Positions 1 through 10,139 of a stretch of DNA of 64,000 nt are shown piece after piece. The translations under genes and the position numbers were made by a program. Source of the stretch: a virus; the IMG/VR virus record IMGVR_UViG_3300042691_025071, positions 62,001 to 126,000 of that record; one strand, written 5' to 3'. The first letter of the stretch is position 1. Every line of letters begins with the position of its first letter. Below the pieces are notes generated by a model. The model made no database searches, was not told the DNA's origin, and saw nothing but the letters and a program-made list of their open reading frames with translations.

Positions 1-21
1 ATGAATTTTCAACTCCATTAA
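1..21 (+). CDS. 3' end of an upstream gene (partial)
   Basis: Six codons are open from the window edge and close with TAA at 19-21. The last A of the stop is the first base of the ATG at 21, giving a TAATG junction of the kind also seen at 34585 and 47765. That overlap is the main reason to think a real upstream gene ends here. Nothing can be said about its function. Confidence 0.4.
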   Translation: MNFQLH

Positions 22-3000
22 TGTCATCGACTAAAAAAAGTGACAGAGAGTTGAGATTTAGAAATGCTAAAAATGATGCTGGTAAATCTTTATTCGGGTC
101 GTTATCTAGAAGATTAGAAGTATCAATTAAAAATATTATTAAAAAATATCCCGCATCTTTTTTAATAGACAAAGACAGTTTAATTGTAACAAATCAATAT
201 ACGGCCTATAATATATCATACGATATTGATAGAGACACAACAATTTTTGAAGTTGAGTTACCTAGACTATTTAATACGTTTGAAATAAAATTAAGTAGAC
301 CACAAAGTAATACCTTACCTGATGGTGATACTAATATTAGAAACTTTTATTCTTCATTTAAGAAATATGTAACAGTAATCAAAGAACAACCTTACGAAAT
401 AGTTGACTTTGTACAACCAGACAGTAAAAGTAACTTTAAATTAAAAATAAAGGGTAATCCGTTTTCTGGCGACACGACTTATACTGAAAATATATTAGTT
501 AGACCAAATGATGGTATTGTTGAGGAGTTTTATAAAAGTTTAGATGAAATTGAGGAACAATTAGTTAATAGAGAAACTAATCCAAAGTTTACTGCATTTT
601 TTGTTGTGCCAAGAGAAAATTTTGATAAAACAAATACAAATTTAATACAAGTTGCATATAATTGGCCATTATCTAAAGATGGTTGGAATATAAAAATAAT
701 TGGTTCTGATTTTGATGGGTATCTAGATAGTTTAAAAAATTTAGGAGACGAAATCGATAATTATAAATCTAATTTATTTATTAGATTTTTAACATCACCC
801 CAATTGTATGAGTTTGATTCTGATGAAAAAAAGGCAGAAAGTGTTTTTCAATTATATGGACAAAGTTTTGATAAAATAAAGAAATATATAGACAACATCG
901 CTTACATGAGAAATGTAAGTTATGATGGTATAAATAATTTACCCGATATTCTACTTAAGAATTTAGCGGAAAATTTAGGTTTGACCACTGTTAGTTTATT
1001 TGATGAAGATACATTAGATAGTGCATTGTATAGTAGAAGTAGATCTAACTATTCATCACAAAGTATTGGTAAAAATTTAATTGAAGCCGAATATGAATTC
1101 TATAGAAGACTATTAGTTAATTTAGCCTATCTATATAAATCAAAAGGAACTAGATCATCGATACATTTCTTTCTAAGATTTTTGGGTGCACCTGAACCTT
1201 TAATAAGAATTGATGAATATATTTACAGAGTCACATCAATGCCAAATTCTAGTGACCTCGAAAATGATATCTATGATGTTTTACAAAGAAGTAAATTTTT
1301 AACGACAGCATTATTTTCACCAACAACATATCTTTATACAAAAAATATAGAACAAGGATTAACAACATTTAATAGAGAGGGTTATCCTGTTGATGAAAAA
1401 ACCGGATTACCTAGAAGAGCATTTGATCCAATAAGTGATATATTTTTTCAGAAAGGTTCGGGATGGTATGATATGACTTTAAAACATAGAACACCCGATA
1501 TACTTGATGAAGAAAATTCTATTTTAACAGGTAGAACAAAAACGATTAAAACAAAGGCAAAACCATATTCTTATGGTGAAGAATATTTTGACGTTTTTAG
1601 AACATTACCAGGATTAGATACTGGATATGGTTTGGATTCTGAAATAGATAACGTTAAGGCCAGTTTCTATGATGGAAATTCATCTTATGTTTTAAATAGA
1701 AAAAATATTGAAGTCTACTTATCACCAAGTAGGGCGATCGATTATGATATTTGGAGAAAATCTAGAGATTTATTATTAACATTCGGTTCAAATACATTAT
1801 ATCCACAAACAGGTGTCACATTTGCGGAATTTTTAGAAAAGACATTACATTCCCAATTAAAAAATTCCCACGTTATAAGATATAAGAAAAATTACATTGC
1901 ACTCGAGGATGTTTACACATCTTATTTCACTAGCACTGGTTTTACTTCTTATAATTATATTGATTCACATGAGTTTATACAACGAATGAGTCCATATTGG
2001 ATGCAAATACTTGATCAAGTAATTCCCGCAACTACATTATGGACAGGAGGTAATTTAATAGATAATAACTTTTTTGGTAGACCAAAATATAAATATAATT
2101 TAGGATGTCAACCAAAAACAATAGTTGAGAATTTATACCCAAATTTTGGTGATGCGATAAATGAAGATTTAGAAACAATATTAGGTGAAGAAGAAAATTT
2201 TAGAGGATTAATCAATATAACAGGGGTAACATATTGTCCAATAATAGAAATTGATGGATATGTGTTTTCTGGACACCCTTATTGTGTACTTGTTAGTGGG
2301 ACAACAAATACAAGTAACAGTGCTAAATTATTTAATCCAATGCCAATGACTGGTTGTACAATTTTACCTGATAGCGGTACAACGGCATTGCCTTTGATAT
2401 GTGACTATAAAGAATTTGTAGATCCCGATGTCGATAAAATAAAAGAACTTTGGGTGGTTGCATTATCTGGGTTGGTTGAAAATGTTGTAAATAAATTTAC
2501 AACGGGATATACTGCGGGATATGAAAATTACGAACCTTTTCTACAACAACCTAATTCAACATACACATGGGAATATAAACCAAAGTTAACTTTTGAATTT
2601 TTCACCGATATTGACGGTAAAGAAAAAGTTAGATTCACATCAATAAAATATGATTTTAATGATTGTTCTGTTGAAGATTATTTTATATATAGATTTGACA
2701 CTGAATATACACCAATAAATCCAATATGTAATAATGATTTAGATATTAATGTAAATACAACAGAGTGTCAAACAGACTATTGTCCTATTATTGATTTAGA
2801 TATTGTACTTAAAAATAATGTTGGTATACAAAAAGGTGGTTTTGGTTCTTCTACTTATTACCACTCTGATTGTATGTTTATCACAGGTAAAACTGGAACA
2901 ACAAGTACAGGAATTAAATTTGGTGAAGTTGATAATTGTAAAATATCTATATCAGGTGCTTCTCTTAGTAAAAAAATAGAATTAAATTTTTTAGATGCTG

Positions 3001-6000
3001 CTAATTGTGAGACAAAAATATCAATAGACGGATTTCAGAAAAAATATGAACATAATGAGTCTAAAGAATATTATCAACAATTTGTTATCAATACATATAT
3101 GAGTGGATGTTCACTACCTTGTAGTGGTGAAACATTAATTTCTTCACAAACAGCGGTCACATTTTGTGATAATTTTATTGACTGTATATTCGTACCAAGA
3201 TTAAAATATGAACCATCTTATGATTATGGATTATTGTCTGATAGTAAAGTTTTAAAAATTGTTGGACAGTTTCCAATAATTCAAATAGAAAACGGTACAA
3301 TAGATTACAACGCAATAGTACATTATATTAATTTTGGTGATATTGAAATAACAAATGTTGAGGACGTTGTTGTTGGTGATATTTTATTAACCGCAACATA
3401 TAAACCATGTAATTTCTCATATCAAGATTTTAAACTTGCTTATCTATATGGATATGCCTTTACTTTTCAATATGATTATAATGAAGTAAAAAGTATAGAA
3501 TGTCTTGGATCTGTTAAGAAAAGTTTAATAACGGGAAGAACAGTAAATAATACAACAACAGTTATTGAAGTTTTACCAACAACAAAATTAAGAGTATATA
3601 CAAACAAAATAGTTGATGGAGGTATTGTAACTAAAACAGATTATTTCCTTGATGAGAGAATACCTGAACATTTACAATTACCCGGAGAAACACCACCAGA
3701 ACCATGTTGTCCATATCCAAAAGATTATTATGAAAATTATGGTGATTTCTTATTGAATGTCGATGGTTTTCCTATTGAGGTTATTGCGGTAGATCTTGAT
3801 TACTGTGAACCAAATATGTATTATAATTTTAATTTTGAAACTTCTGGTAGAGATGTACCTGTCGGTGAAGATTTAATAATATTTAATGGTAACGATAGTC
3901 ATCAAGTATTACTACAACACAAATATCAAACACATGTTTCTAATTTAATAGAAGATTGTCCACAACAATTCTATAGTGATATTGAAGATTGCCCTACAGA
4001 ATATTTTACCGAACCAACTATATGTTTTGAAATTGCTGCCGAAGCGTTTTCTAACCCTGAATTTGTAACAGTTAGTCCGGGGGTTATCGTTAATGAAAAA
4101 CCATCATATATTTTTAGTCCTAAAAACGATACGTTTGTTTATTATGTTTCTTGGTCGATAAATAATAATAGATGGGAATATAGATCATCATTAAATTCAG
4201 GTACATTGTACCAATATAATGAAAATCCAAATTTACCAATCGTTGAAGGATCATATTCTTGGAATATTATTGATTTACCATCTGCAAGTTACCAAATAAT
4301 AAATTCAATTAGTGGAAATTGTATACCACCAACACAACAATTACCGGATGATTGTAGTGATGAAATATGTAGTGACATTTGTTTAATAGGAACATACTCA
4401 TCAACAACACAATATACTTCATATATCTACGAAATATTTGGTGTGTATAACAATAGAAATTATTATAAATCTACTGATGTAAATTTCCCATATTATTTGA
4501 TATGGAACAGTGGCACAACTAGATGGGAAAATTGGGAAAACTTTGACGTAAATGTCGGAACATCAGGAACATTATATTCGTATTTAAATTATAGTGGAAA
4601 CACACCAATTAGTAGTTCACAATATCAATGGGTTTATGATTATAATCCTGAACTTGGAGCGTACATTACAACAGTAAATGATTGTCCACCACAAGTATGT
4701 TTTACATACGACCCTGGTGAAACTTTTGGTAATATGGGATCTAATGTTAATCTTAGATACCCTGCAGGATACCATGATGGTAAGTACTACTATAGTTTAG
4801 GTTACACAAATACAGGAACAGGCATGACTTATCCATTCGGTGTTGTTGTTTGGAATAGTGGTACAACAAGATGGGAAAACTATTCTAATTATGATGTTGT
4901 AAACAAAATACCCGATACTGTATATGGTGTTTTAAGTTATTTAAATGTTAACCTTGACACACCAACAAATGAACCGACAGAAAATTGGATTCGTATTGAA
5001 GATCAATTTGGTTTAGTAAATTCACAGTTAAATGATTGTTTACCTGAATTATGCTTTTATTTAACTTCCGGAAACAGTTCTAATTTTATTTTTAGTGGAC
5101 AATCTTACACATATTATGATGGTAAAATTAATTATATGTTAATTAGTCTTTCTATTCCTGGTTTTATTACATATGTTGTTTGGAATAGTGGTACAACTAT
5201 ATGGGAACATAGGGAAACTTATGACCTTTTCACAAATACAGTTGGCGGTCAAATATATGGTTACTTAGGTAACAATAGTGAATATCCTGTTTCTAATGAT
5301 ACATACATTTGGACTGGTAACACGAGTTCCACATTACCATTATCTGGAATCTCATCAGTAGGTGAATGTTCAATACCATCAAATCTAATATTACCTGAAT
5401 GTAGTGTTTTAATTAATGATGATTCTAATGATGTTTATTATTATGATTATTCTTCAAACACTAAAACCAATTTAGGTACATTTATATTTTCCGCAGATAT
5501 TGCTCACACATTAAATAAGATGTGGTTATATAATTCCTTTATATATGAATGGGATATAAGTACTAATCCTTGGTCGACAACATTTAATAGGATTGTATCT
5601 TTACCAAGTGGAATAAATATTGGTGCTGGATTATGTGCAATAAATGATACTAAATTATTGTCATCATCATACAATGGTATATCTGGTTTGTGGGAAATCA
5701 TAGAAATAGACGTAAGTAATTCTGTGGCTACGGTAAATGTAATATTTTCATTACTACCAACTGAGTCAATTGCCGGAGATATAATGTTTACTACAAATAA
5801 TAAAATTTTAATAACAATAACAAAATTAGGTGGTGTATTTTTAGTTCAATATGATTATAATACAGGTTTATTTGAAACAAGTTCAGATTTAAATACAACT
5901 GCCACAACACCATATGGAATATTCCAAGATAATGGTTCATTATATGTTGCGAACGTGGATGGTAAAATATATAATATACCTTTAACATATCCACATACAC

Positions 6001-6779
6001 CAACATTAATACAAACAATTCCGTCATTAGTGGTTTACGGTGCATCACAAATACCAGAGTGTTGTACCGCTGAGTTACAATTAGCACCCACACCAACACC
6101 TACCGCAACTCCAACCCCAACACCTTCACCAACACCAACTGAAACTAGTACGCCAACACCTACTTCTACTAGTACGCCAACACCTACTAGTACGCCAACA
6201 CCTACTAGTACATCTACACCAACACCTACTTCTACTAGTACGCCAACACCTACTAGTACATCTACACCAACACCTACTAGTACATCTACGCCAACAGGAA
6301 CATTACCTGTATCTGGTTTAATATGGACAACAACTAAGAATACGTCAGGAGTCACGGGTTGCGAAACGGCTGAGTGGGTAGTATCACCAAATAATTTATG
6401 TGTTAGATTTAATATTGCGGATTCATTAAACTGTGGTGGTACGTGTGATATAACACAAAATGGTACCGCAACTGCAACAATAACAGTAGGTCCGGTTGAT
6501 ACTTATTTACACTTAAGTTTTAGTGGTTTAGCCGAATTACAAGATACGGGTTATGAAAACATAGCTTTCTATCTTGATGGAACATTGTTAGCATCTGCAA
6601 CATCACAAGACTTGAATCAAGGATGTACAATGGGTCCTGTTATTCAGAATATCATTGTACCTGGACCATATTTCTTATCGGCAGGAACAACACACACATT
6701 GTTTATTGATTTTACAACTGATGATCCGTTGTTCCACCTCGGTTCATATTATGAAATATGTTTAAACTTTACAACATAA
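21..6779 (+). CDS. giant modular baseplate/tail structural protein with mucin-like linker
   Basis: A 2252-residue virion protein. Residues 330-400 contain YLYKSKGTRSSIHFFLRFLG followed by a RIDEYIYR stretch; this KTKGT...RFLG...RIxEY pattern is known to me from very large baseplate-associated proteins of big phages (family recognition, not a search). A Cys-rich beta region follows. About four copies of a module centred on VWNSGTTRWEN lie near residues 1377, 1495, 1610 and 1720. Residues 1794-2014 look like a beta-propeller. A TPTPTS linker spans about 2022-2092, and the C-terminal 160 residues form a Cys-containing beta domain, perhaps carbohydrate-binding. The start is fixed by the TAATG junction. 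Exact baseplate role is inferred. Confidence 0.75.
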   Translation: MSSTKKSDRELRFRNAKNDAGKSLFGSLSRRLEVSIKNIIKKYPASFLIDKDSLIVTNQYTAYNISYDIDRDTTIFEVELPRLFNTFEIKLSRPQSNTLPDGDTNIRNFYSSFKKYVTVIKEQPYEIVDFVQPDSKSNFKLKIKGNPFSGDTTYTENILVRPNDGIVEEFYKSLDEIEEQLVNRETNPKFTAFFVVPRENFDKTNTNLIQVAYNWPLSKDGWNIKIIGSDFDGYLDSLKNLGDEIDNYKSNLFIRFLTSPQLYEFDSDEKKAESVFQLYGQSFDKIKKYIDNIAYMRNVSYDGINNLPDILLKNLAENLGLTTVSLFDEDTLDSALYSRSRSNYSSQSIGKNLIEAEYEFYRRLLVNLAYLYKSKGTRSSIHFFLRFLGAPEPLIRIDEYIYRVTSMPNSSDLENDIYDVLQRSKFLTTALFSPTTYLYTKNIEQGLTTFNREGYPVDEKTGLPRRAFDPISDIFFQKGSGWYDMTLKHRTPDILDEENSILTGRTKTIKTKAKPYSYGEEYFDVFRTLPGLDTGYGLDSEIDNVKASFYDGNSSYVLNRKNIEVYLSPSRAIDYDIWRKSRDLLLTFGSNTLYPQTGVTFAEFLEKTLHSQLKNSHVIRYKKNYIALEDVYTSYFTSTGFTSYNYIDSHEFIQRMSPYWMQILDQVIPATTLWTGGNLIDNNFFGRPKYKYNLGCQPKTIVENLYPNFGDAINEDLETILGEEENFRGLINITGVTYCPIIEIDGYVFSGHPYCVLVSGTTNTSNSAKLFNPMPMTGCTILPDSGTTALPLICDYKEFVDPDVDKIKELWVVALSGLVENVVNKFTTGYTAGYENYEPFLQQPNSTYTWEYKPKLTFEFFTDIDGKEKVRFTSIKYDFNDCSVEDYFIYRFDTEYTPINPICNNDLDINVNTTECQTDYCPIIDLDIVLKNNVGIQKGGFGSSTYYHSDCMFITGKTGTTSTGIKFGEVDNCKISISGASLSKKIELNFLDAANCETKISIDGFQKKYEHNESKEYYQQFVINTYMSGCSLPCSGETLISSQTAVTFCDNFIDCIFVPRLKYEPSYDYGLLSDSKVLKIVGQFPIIQIENGTIDYNAIVHYINFGDIEITNVEDVVVGDILLTATYKPCNFSYQDFKLAYLYGYAFTFQYDYNEVKSIECLGSVKKSLITGRTVNNTTTVIEVLPTTKLRVYTNKIVDGGIVTKTDYFLDERIPEHLQLPGETPPEPCCPYPKDYYENYGDFLLNVDGFPIEVIAVDLDYCEPNMYYNFNFETSGRDVPVGEDLIIFNGNDSHQVLLQHKYQTHVSNLIEDCPQQFYSDIEDCPTEYFTEPTICFEIAAEAFSNPEFVTVSPGVIVNEKPSYIFSPKNDTFVYYVSWSINNNRWEYRSSLNSGTLYQYNENPNLPIVEGSYSWNIIDLPSASYQIINSISGNCIPPTQQLPDDCSDEICSDICLIGTYSSTTQYTSYIYEIFGVYNNRNYYKSTDVNFPYYLIWNSGTTRWENWENFDVNVGTSGTLYSYLNYSGNTPISSSQYQWVYDYNPELGAYITTVNDCPPQVCFTYDPGETFGNMGSNVNLRYPAGYHDGKYYYSLGYTNTGTGMTYPFGVVVWNSGTTRWENYSNYDVVNKIPDTVYGVLSYLNVNLDTPTNEPTENWIRIEDQFGLVNSQLNDCLPELCFYLTSGNSSNFIFSGQSYTYYDGKINYMLISLSIPGFITYVVWNSGTTIWEHRETYDLFTNTVGGQIYGYLGNNSEYPVSNDTYIWTGNTSSTLPLSGISSVGECSIPSNLILPECSVLINDDSNDVYYYDYSSNTKTNLGTFIFSADIAHTLNKMWLYNSFIYEWDISTNPWSTTFNRIVSLPSGINIGAGLCAINDTKLLSSSYNGISGLWEIIEIDVSNSVATVNVIFSLLPTESIAGDIMFTTNNKILITITKLGGVFLVQYDYNTGLFETSSDLNTTATTPYGIFQDNGSLYVANVDGKIYNIPLTYPHTPTLIQTIPSLVVYGASQIPECCTAELQLAPTPTPTATPTPTPSPTPTETSTPTPTSTSTPTPTSTPTPTSTSTPTPTSTSTPTPTSTSTPTPTSTSTPTGTLPVSGLIWTTTKNTSGVTGCETAEWVVSPNNLCVRFNIADSLNCGGTCDITQNGTATATITVGPVDTYLHLSFSGLAELQDTGYENIAFYLDGTLLASATSQDLNQGCTMGPVIQNIIVPGPYFLSAGTTHTLFIDFTTDDPLFHLGSYYEICLNFTT
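6085..6297 (+). repeat. in-frame Thr/Pro/Ser tandem repeat
   Basis: Degenerate 6-18 base units such as ccaacacctactagta are repeated, encoding TPTPTS and TSTPTPTS. The opposite strand reads as a long VGVGV open frame that is only its shadow. The same DNA repeat occurs in three nearby genes, so it could support recombination between them. Confidence 0.85.
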
Positions 6780-6804
6780 ATTAAAAAAAATATATTTAGG
6801 TATA

Positions 6805-9144
6805 ATGAAATATAATGTTACATTAACAAGTGAAAATTATAATGGCCAAGTTGCGGAGATAACATTTAATCCAGATACCGGCGGAACATTTAATTTAGGT
6901 TCACATGTTATACCTTATCAATATGAGTCAACGTATCCCTATGGTACATATTTTTTATATTTTTCTGGTTTTGGTATAACATGTTCGTCAACTTTAATAG
7001 ATACGTCACCCGAACTTGCTTGGAGAATTTTAGATTTCACATGTGAACAAAGTGCAAACTTTTTAATCACTAATTCACTATCTGGTATATCATCACCATC
7101 TTATGTTTGGTATGACGATGATACAAATAGAGTTTGGGTTGCAGACGCGGATGACAATCTTAGGGGTAATATATATTGGTTTACACCAACCACAGCATCT
7201 ACATCCGTATCAAATGTAACATTTATCACTGGTGCAACTGGTGATGTAAGTTGGTTGAGAGCACCTGCATTGTATATTAGCACTTTTGATAAAACATACA
7301 AGAGAATATATTTTACAGGTACAAATCAAACGCCACTTAATACGTTACCAACTGATACTATTATAACAGGAATGATCATTTATGACACAACCGGAAACAC
7401 CATAACACAAATATCATACGGTAGTGATAATATATTCGAAAGAAATTTTCTTTACGTTTCAGAAAATTTTATATATGGTGACATTAGAGGCGGTTCACTT
7501 TCAGGAATAACACCAACAGGTGATTTAATAAGAATAAATAGAGAAAATCCTTCTTTACCAAAAACAATAATACCAAGAAATACTCAACTAAACACTTATT
7601 TTGTTGGAGGGGCACCAACTGCACGTGAAATTGGTACAGGGATCTCTCAAACATATTTATGGGTAACGTCAACTTCGGGTTCAGGTACAGTTGGTAATAT
7701 CGGTGTTTTTGATGATAATTTCAATTTTATAACCTATATAACATTACCAGGATCATCTACCTCAGTTCCCGGTGGATCTGGTAGATATTGGCAATATCTA
7801 TTTTATGACATAGAAAAAAACAAAGTTTATGTAAGTGATATTGGTGGAAGAAGAATGTGGGTTTTAAATCCAAATTCAACAAATACGGGAGCAACAATTG
7901 TAACAACAATTATTTTTAATAAAAGATTACAAGGTAAAGATGTTGGTGTTTATACTTTTAATTTAGATCCCGTTAGCGGTAAGTTATACATAGCAACTCA
8001 ATTAATTAATAATGTGAATGGAGATGCAACTGTAATATATCAAACTTATGAAATTGATAGAGACACATATGAAATAAAAAGATTGATACCTAATTATTAT
8101 CTATCCGGTATTGAACAAGTTACAAATGAATACGGGACAAATAGTTTAATGTCAGTAAGTCCTGGTCCCACAGTAGGTTGGGGAGGAGTAATAGTAGACA
8201 GAAGTGAAGGTAGTGTTGTTTTTTACAATAACGCGGTTACCGGATTGGAAAACACGGGTGATGTAATAGTTGACACACTTGAAAAATATGACATAAACAC
8301 AAATACCCCAACAGGTGAAATTAAAAATAATACAGTTGGTGATCCCGACTATGTTGCACCATTTTTTAGTGTGGACCCAACTTCAGGTTGCCCAATAACA
8401 TATACATTAAATTGTCCTTTTACAATACAAAGTGATATAAATTCAACAGAGTTTGGTTATGAAGTTGGTATTGAAAATTCTGTAAAAAATAATCCATCAA
8501 TAACACAAATAATTGTATGTGCATTAAATTCATCAGGAACAATTATCGATCAAGATGTATATAGTTCACCTTTTAATACGAATTATTTCCATGACACTTT
8601 TTCGGGATTACCATCCGACACTTACACTATAGGTGTAATATATTCGGGATCATCTGGTATATTACAACAGTGTGGATCATTTATAATACCAACACCAACA
8701 CCTACATCGACTAGTACTCCAACTCCTACTGCAACACCAACACCTACATCGACTAGTACTCCAACTCCTACTGCAACACCAACACCTACATCAACTAGTA
8801 CACCAACTCCTACTAGTACACCAACACCAACTAGTACCTCAACTCCTACGGTTAGTAGTACACCACCAAGTTCATATGTGTTCGCCGGAAATGTGAGTAC
8901 TTATTCCACATCGGGATTGGCTTGTGCTGCGGGATCAACATGTGCAAGAGCTTTTTATAGAGACATACCTGTATTTAGTGCTGGTATGATAATGTATGAT
9001 GACCCGGGATTAACCGCTCCGTCTGATGGTGGTGGAAATTGGATAGTTATTGTTAATTCGACAACTTTTTGTTCTGGAACATCACGATTAGCAATACAAG
9101 TTGATAGTGGTGGTGTGATATTAAATACTTTTAGTTGTCCATAA
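6805..9144 (+). CDS. tail protein with beta-propeller-like body and TPT linker
   Basis: A 779-residue virion protein. The first 65 residues, with PDTGGTFNLGS at the core, are paralogous to the start of the gene at 9174. Residues about 90-520 carry repeated Tyr/Asp/Gly-rich strands (for example DVGVYTFNLDPVSGKLYIAT) typical of an NHL or YVTN-type beta-propeller. A TPTPTS linker occupies about 629-684. The last 95 residues are a compact Cys-bearing domain unlike those of the neighbouring linker proteins. It is 25 bases downstream of the giant protein in the same direction. Inferred to be a host-contacting tail or baseplate accessory protein; ligand unknown. Confidence 0.65.
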   Translation: MKYNVTLTSENYNGQVAEITFNPDTGGTFNLGSHVIPYQYESTYPYGTYFLYFSGFGITCSSTLIDTSPELAWRILDFTCEQSANFLITNSLSGISSPSYVWYDDDTNRVWVADADDNLRGNIYWFTPTTASTSVSNVTFITGATGDVSWLRAPALYISTFDKTYKRIYFTGTNQTPLNTLPTDTIITGMIIYDTTGNTITQISYGSDNIFERNFLYVSENFIYGDIRGGSLSGITPTGDLIRINRENPSLPKTIIPRNTQLNTYFVGGAPTAREIGTGISQTYLWVTSTSGSGTVGNIGVFDDNFNFITYITLPGSSTSVPGGSGRYWQYLFYDIEKNKVYVSDIGGRRMWVLNPNSTNTGATIVTTIIFNKRLQGKDVGVYTFNLDPVSGKLYIATQLINNVNGDATVIYQTYEIDRDTYEIKRLIPNYYLSGIEQVTNEYGTNSLMSVSPGPTVGWGGVIVDRSEGSVVFYNNAVTGLENTGDVIVDTLEKYDINTNTPTGEIKNNTVGDPDYVAPFFSVDPTSGCPITYTLNCPFTIQSDINSTEFGYEVGIENSVKNNPSITQIIVCALNSSGTIIDQDVYSSPFNTNYFHDTFSGLPSDTYTIGVIYSGSSGILQQCGSFIIPTPTPTSTSTPTPTATPTPTSTSTPTPTATPTPTSTSTPTPTSTPTPTSTSTPTVSSTPPSSYVFAGNVSTYSTSGLACAAGSTCARAFYRDIPVFSAGMIMYDDPGLTAPSDGGGNWIVIVNSTTFCSGTSRLAIQVDSGGVILNTFSCP
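8690..8855 (+). repeat. in-frame Thr/Pro/Ser tandem repeat
   Basis: Second copy of the TPTPTS-coding repeat. It includes a larger unit, acatcgactagtactccaac, present twice in succession with few changes, which points to recent tandem duplication inside the linker. Confidence 0.85.
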
Positions 9145-9173
9145 AAAAAATAATTTTAGGTATTTAATAAAAG

Positions 9174-10121
9174 ATGATACAAGAAATAATAATAAAAACA
9201 CAAAATTATGAGGGGGAAACAGGAGAAATAACTTTTTTCCCCGATACTGGCGGTACTTTTAATTTAGGATCACAAGTATTACCGTACACATATATTAGTA
9301 ATTATGTGTTTGGTACGTATGTTATATATTTTTCTAGTATTGAAAAACAATGTACATTAGAAATACCCAATAATTTACCTGTACCAACATCAACACCAAC
9401 CCCCACCAGTACACCAACACCTACGGCAACACCGACACCTACTAGTACACCAACAATAACACCACCACCACCGGTTGTACCATCTGTTAATTGTCCATCA
9501 TCATTTGAATGTGGTCAAGTTGGGTTACTTCTTTCTAATACCGCATCTTTAGGTACAGGGAATGGGTTACCATGGTTAAATAATGCCGTTTTTATTGAGG
9601 GTAACGTATGTATACCATCAGGGGCCATATCTAATAATCAACAACTATTAATAAATTCATCATCTTTAGGTATACCAGTGAATTATTCAAATCCACTTGT
9701 TCTTTGTGGAGACCCAAGTAATCCTTGTGATGCTTTATTTTATCCATTGTGTTTATGTACGAATTATGTCACATCAACACAATCAATTGGTAGATGGGTA
9801 AGTAATAATAGAGTTTATGATCTTACTGGAAGTGCACAGATTATTTATAATTCACAACCATCAATACCCACTTTTGATTGTTCAAGTGAATGTAGATCTT
9901 TCAGGATATATAACGCAGGATCAACAAAAATTGTTACAATAACAGATTGTTGTGATGACACATCTCAAGATGTTGTTATACCATCAGGTACTTTTGGATC
10001 ACCATCAGAGACATTGGTATGTAGTAAAACTTGGCCAACAACATTATTCTCATTTTCTGATTTACAAATATATACAACAGGTATACCATGTAATATTAAT
10101 TACAGTGGAGGTACTTGTTAA
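9174..10121 (+). CDS. short tail protein with N-terminal domain shared with the previous gene
   Basis: A 315-residue protein. Residues 1-62 repeat the N-terminal domain of the 6805 gene (NYEGETGEITF, PDTGGTFNLGS, then a GTYVIYFS strand). Here the propeller is absent: a short TPTPTS linker at about 70-100 joins the domain to a Cys-rich C-terminal half (CGQVGLLLSNTASLGTGN and later CSSECRSF). The 5' leader also resembles that of the 6805 gene. This suggests duplication followed by domain swapping. Probably a virion attachment or decoration protein; function of the C-terminal half is not recognised. Confidence 0.6.
   Translation: MIQEIIIKTQNYEGETGEITFFPDTGGTFNLGSQVLPYTYISNYVFGTYVIYFSSIEKQCTLEIPNNLPVPTSTPTPTSTPTPTATPTPTSTPTITPPPPVVPSVNCPSSFECGQVGLLLSNTASLGTGNGLPWLNNAVFIEGNVCIPSGAISNNQQLLINSSSLGIPVNYSNPLVLCGDPSNPCDALFYPLCLCTNYVTSTQSIGRWVSNNRVYDLTGSAQIIYNSQPSIPTFDCSSECRSFRIYNAGSTKIVTITDCCDDTSQDVVIPSGTFGSPSETLVCSKTWPTTLFSFSDLQIYTTGIPCNINYSGGTC
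9382..9470 (+). repeat. in-frame Thr/Pro/Ser tandem repeat (short copy)
   Basis: Short TPTPTS-coding tract that ends in a proline run (TPPPP). It joins the shared N-terminal domain to the unique C-terminal half. Confidence 0.75.
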
Positions 10122-10139
10122 TAAAATAAAAAATATGAT

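Noticed and set aside
6035-6355. Long minus-strand frame rich in Val/Gly over the TPTPTS linker (also at 13341-13745)
   Set aside because: It is the antisense shadow of a repeated Thr/Pro/Ser coding tract; repeats remove stops on both strands.
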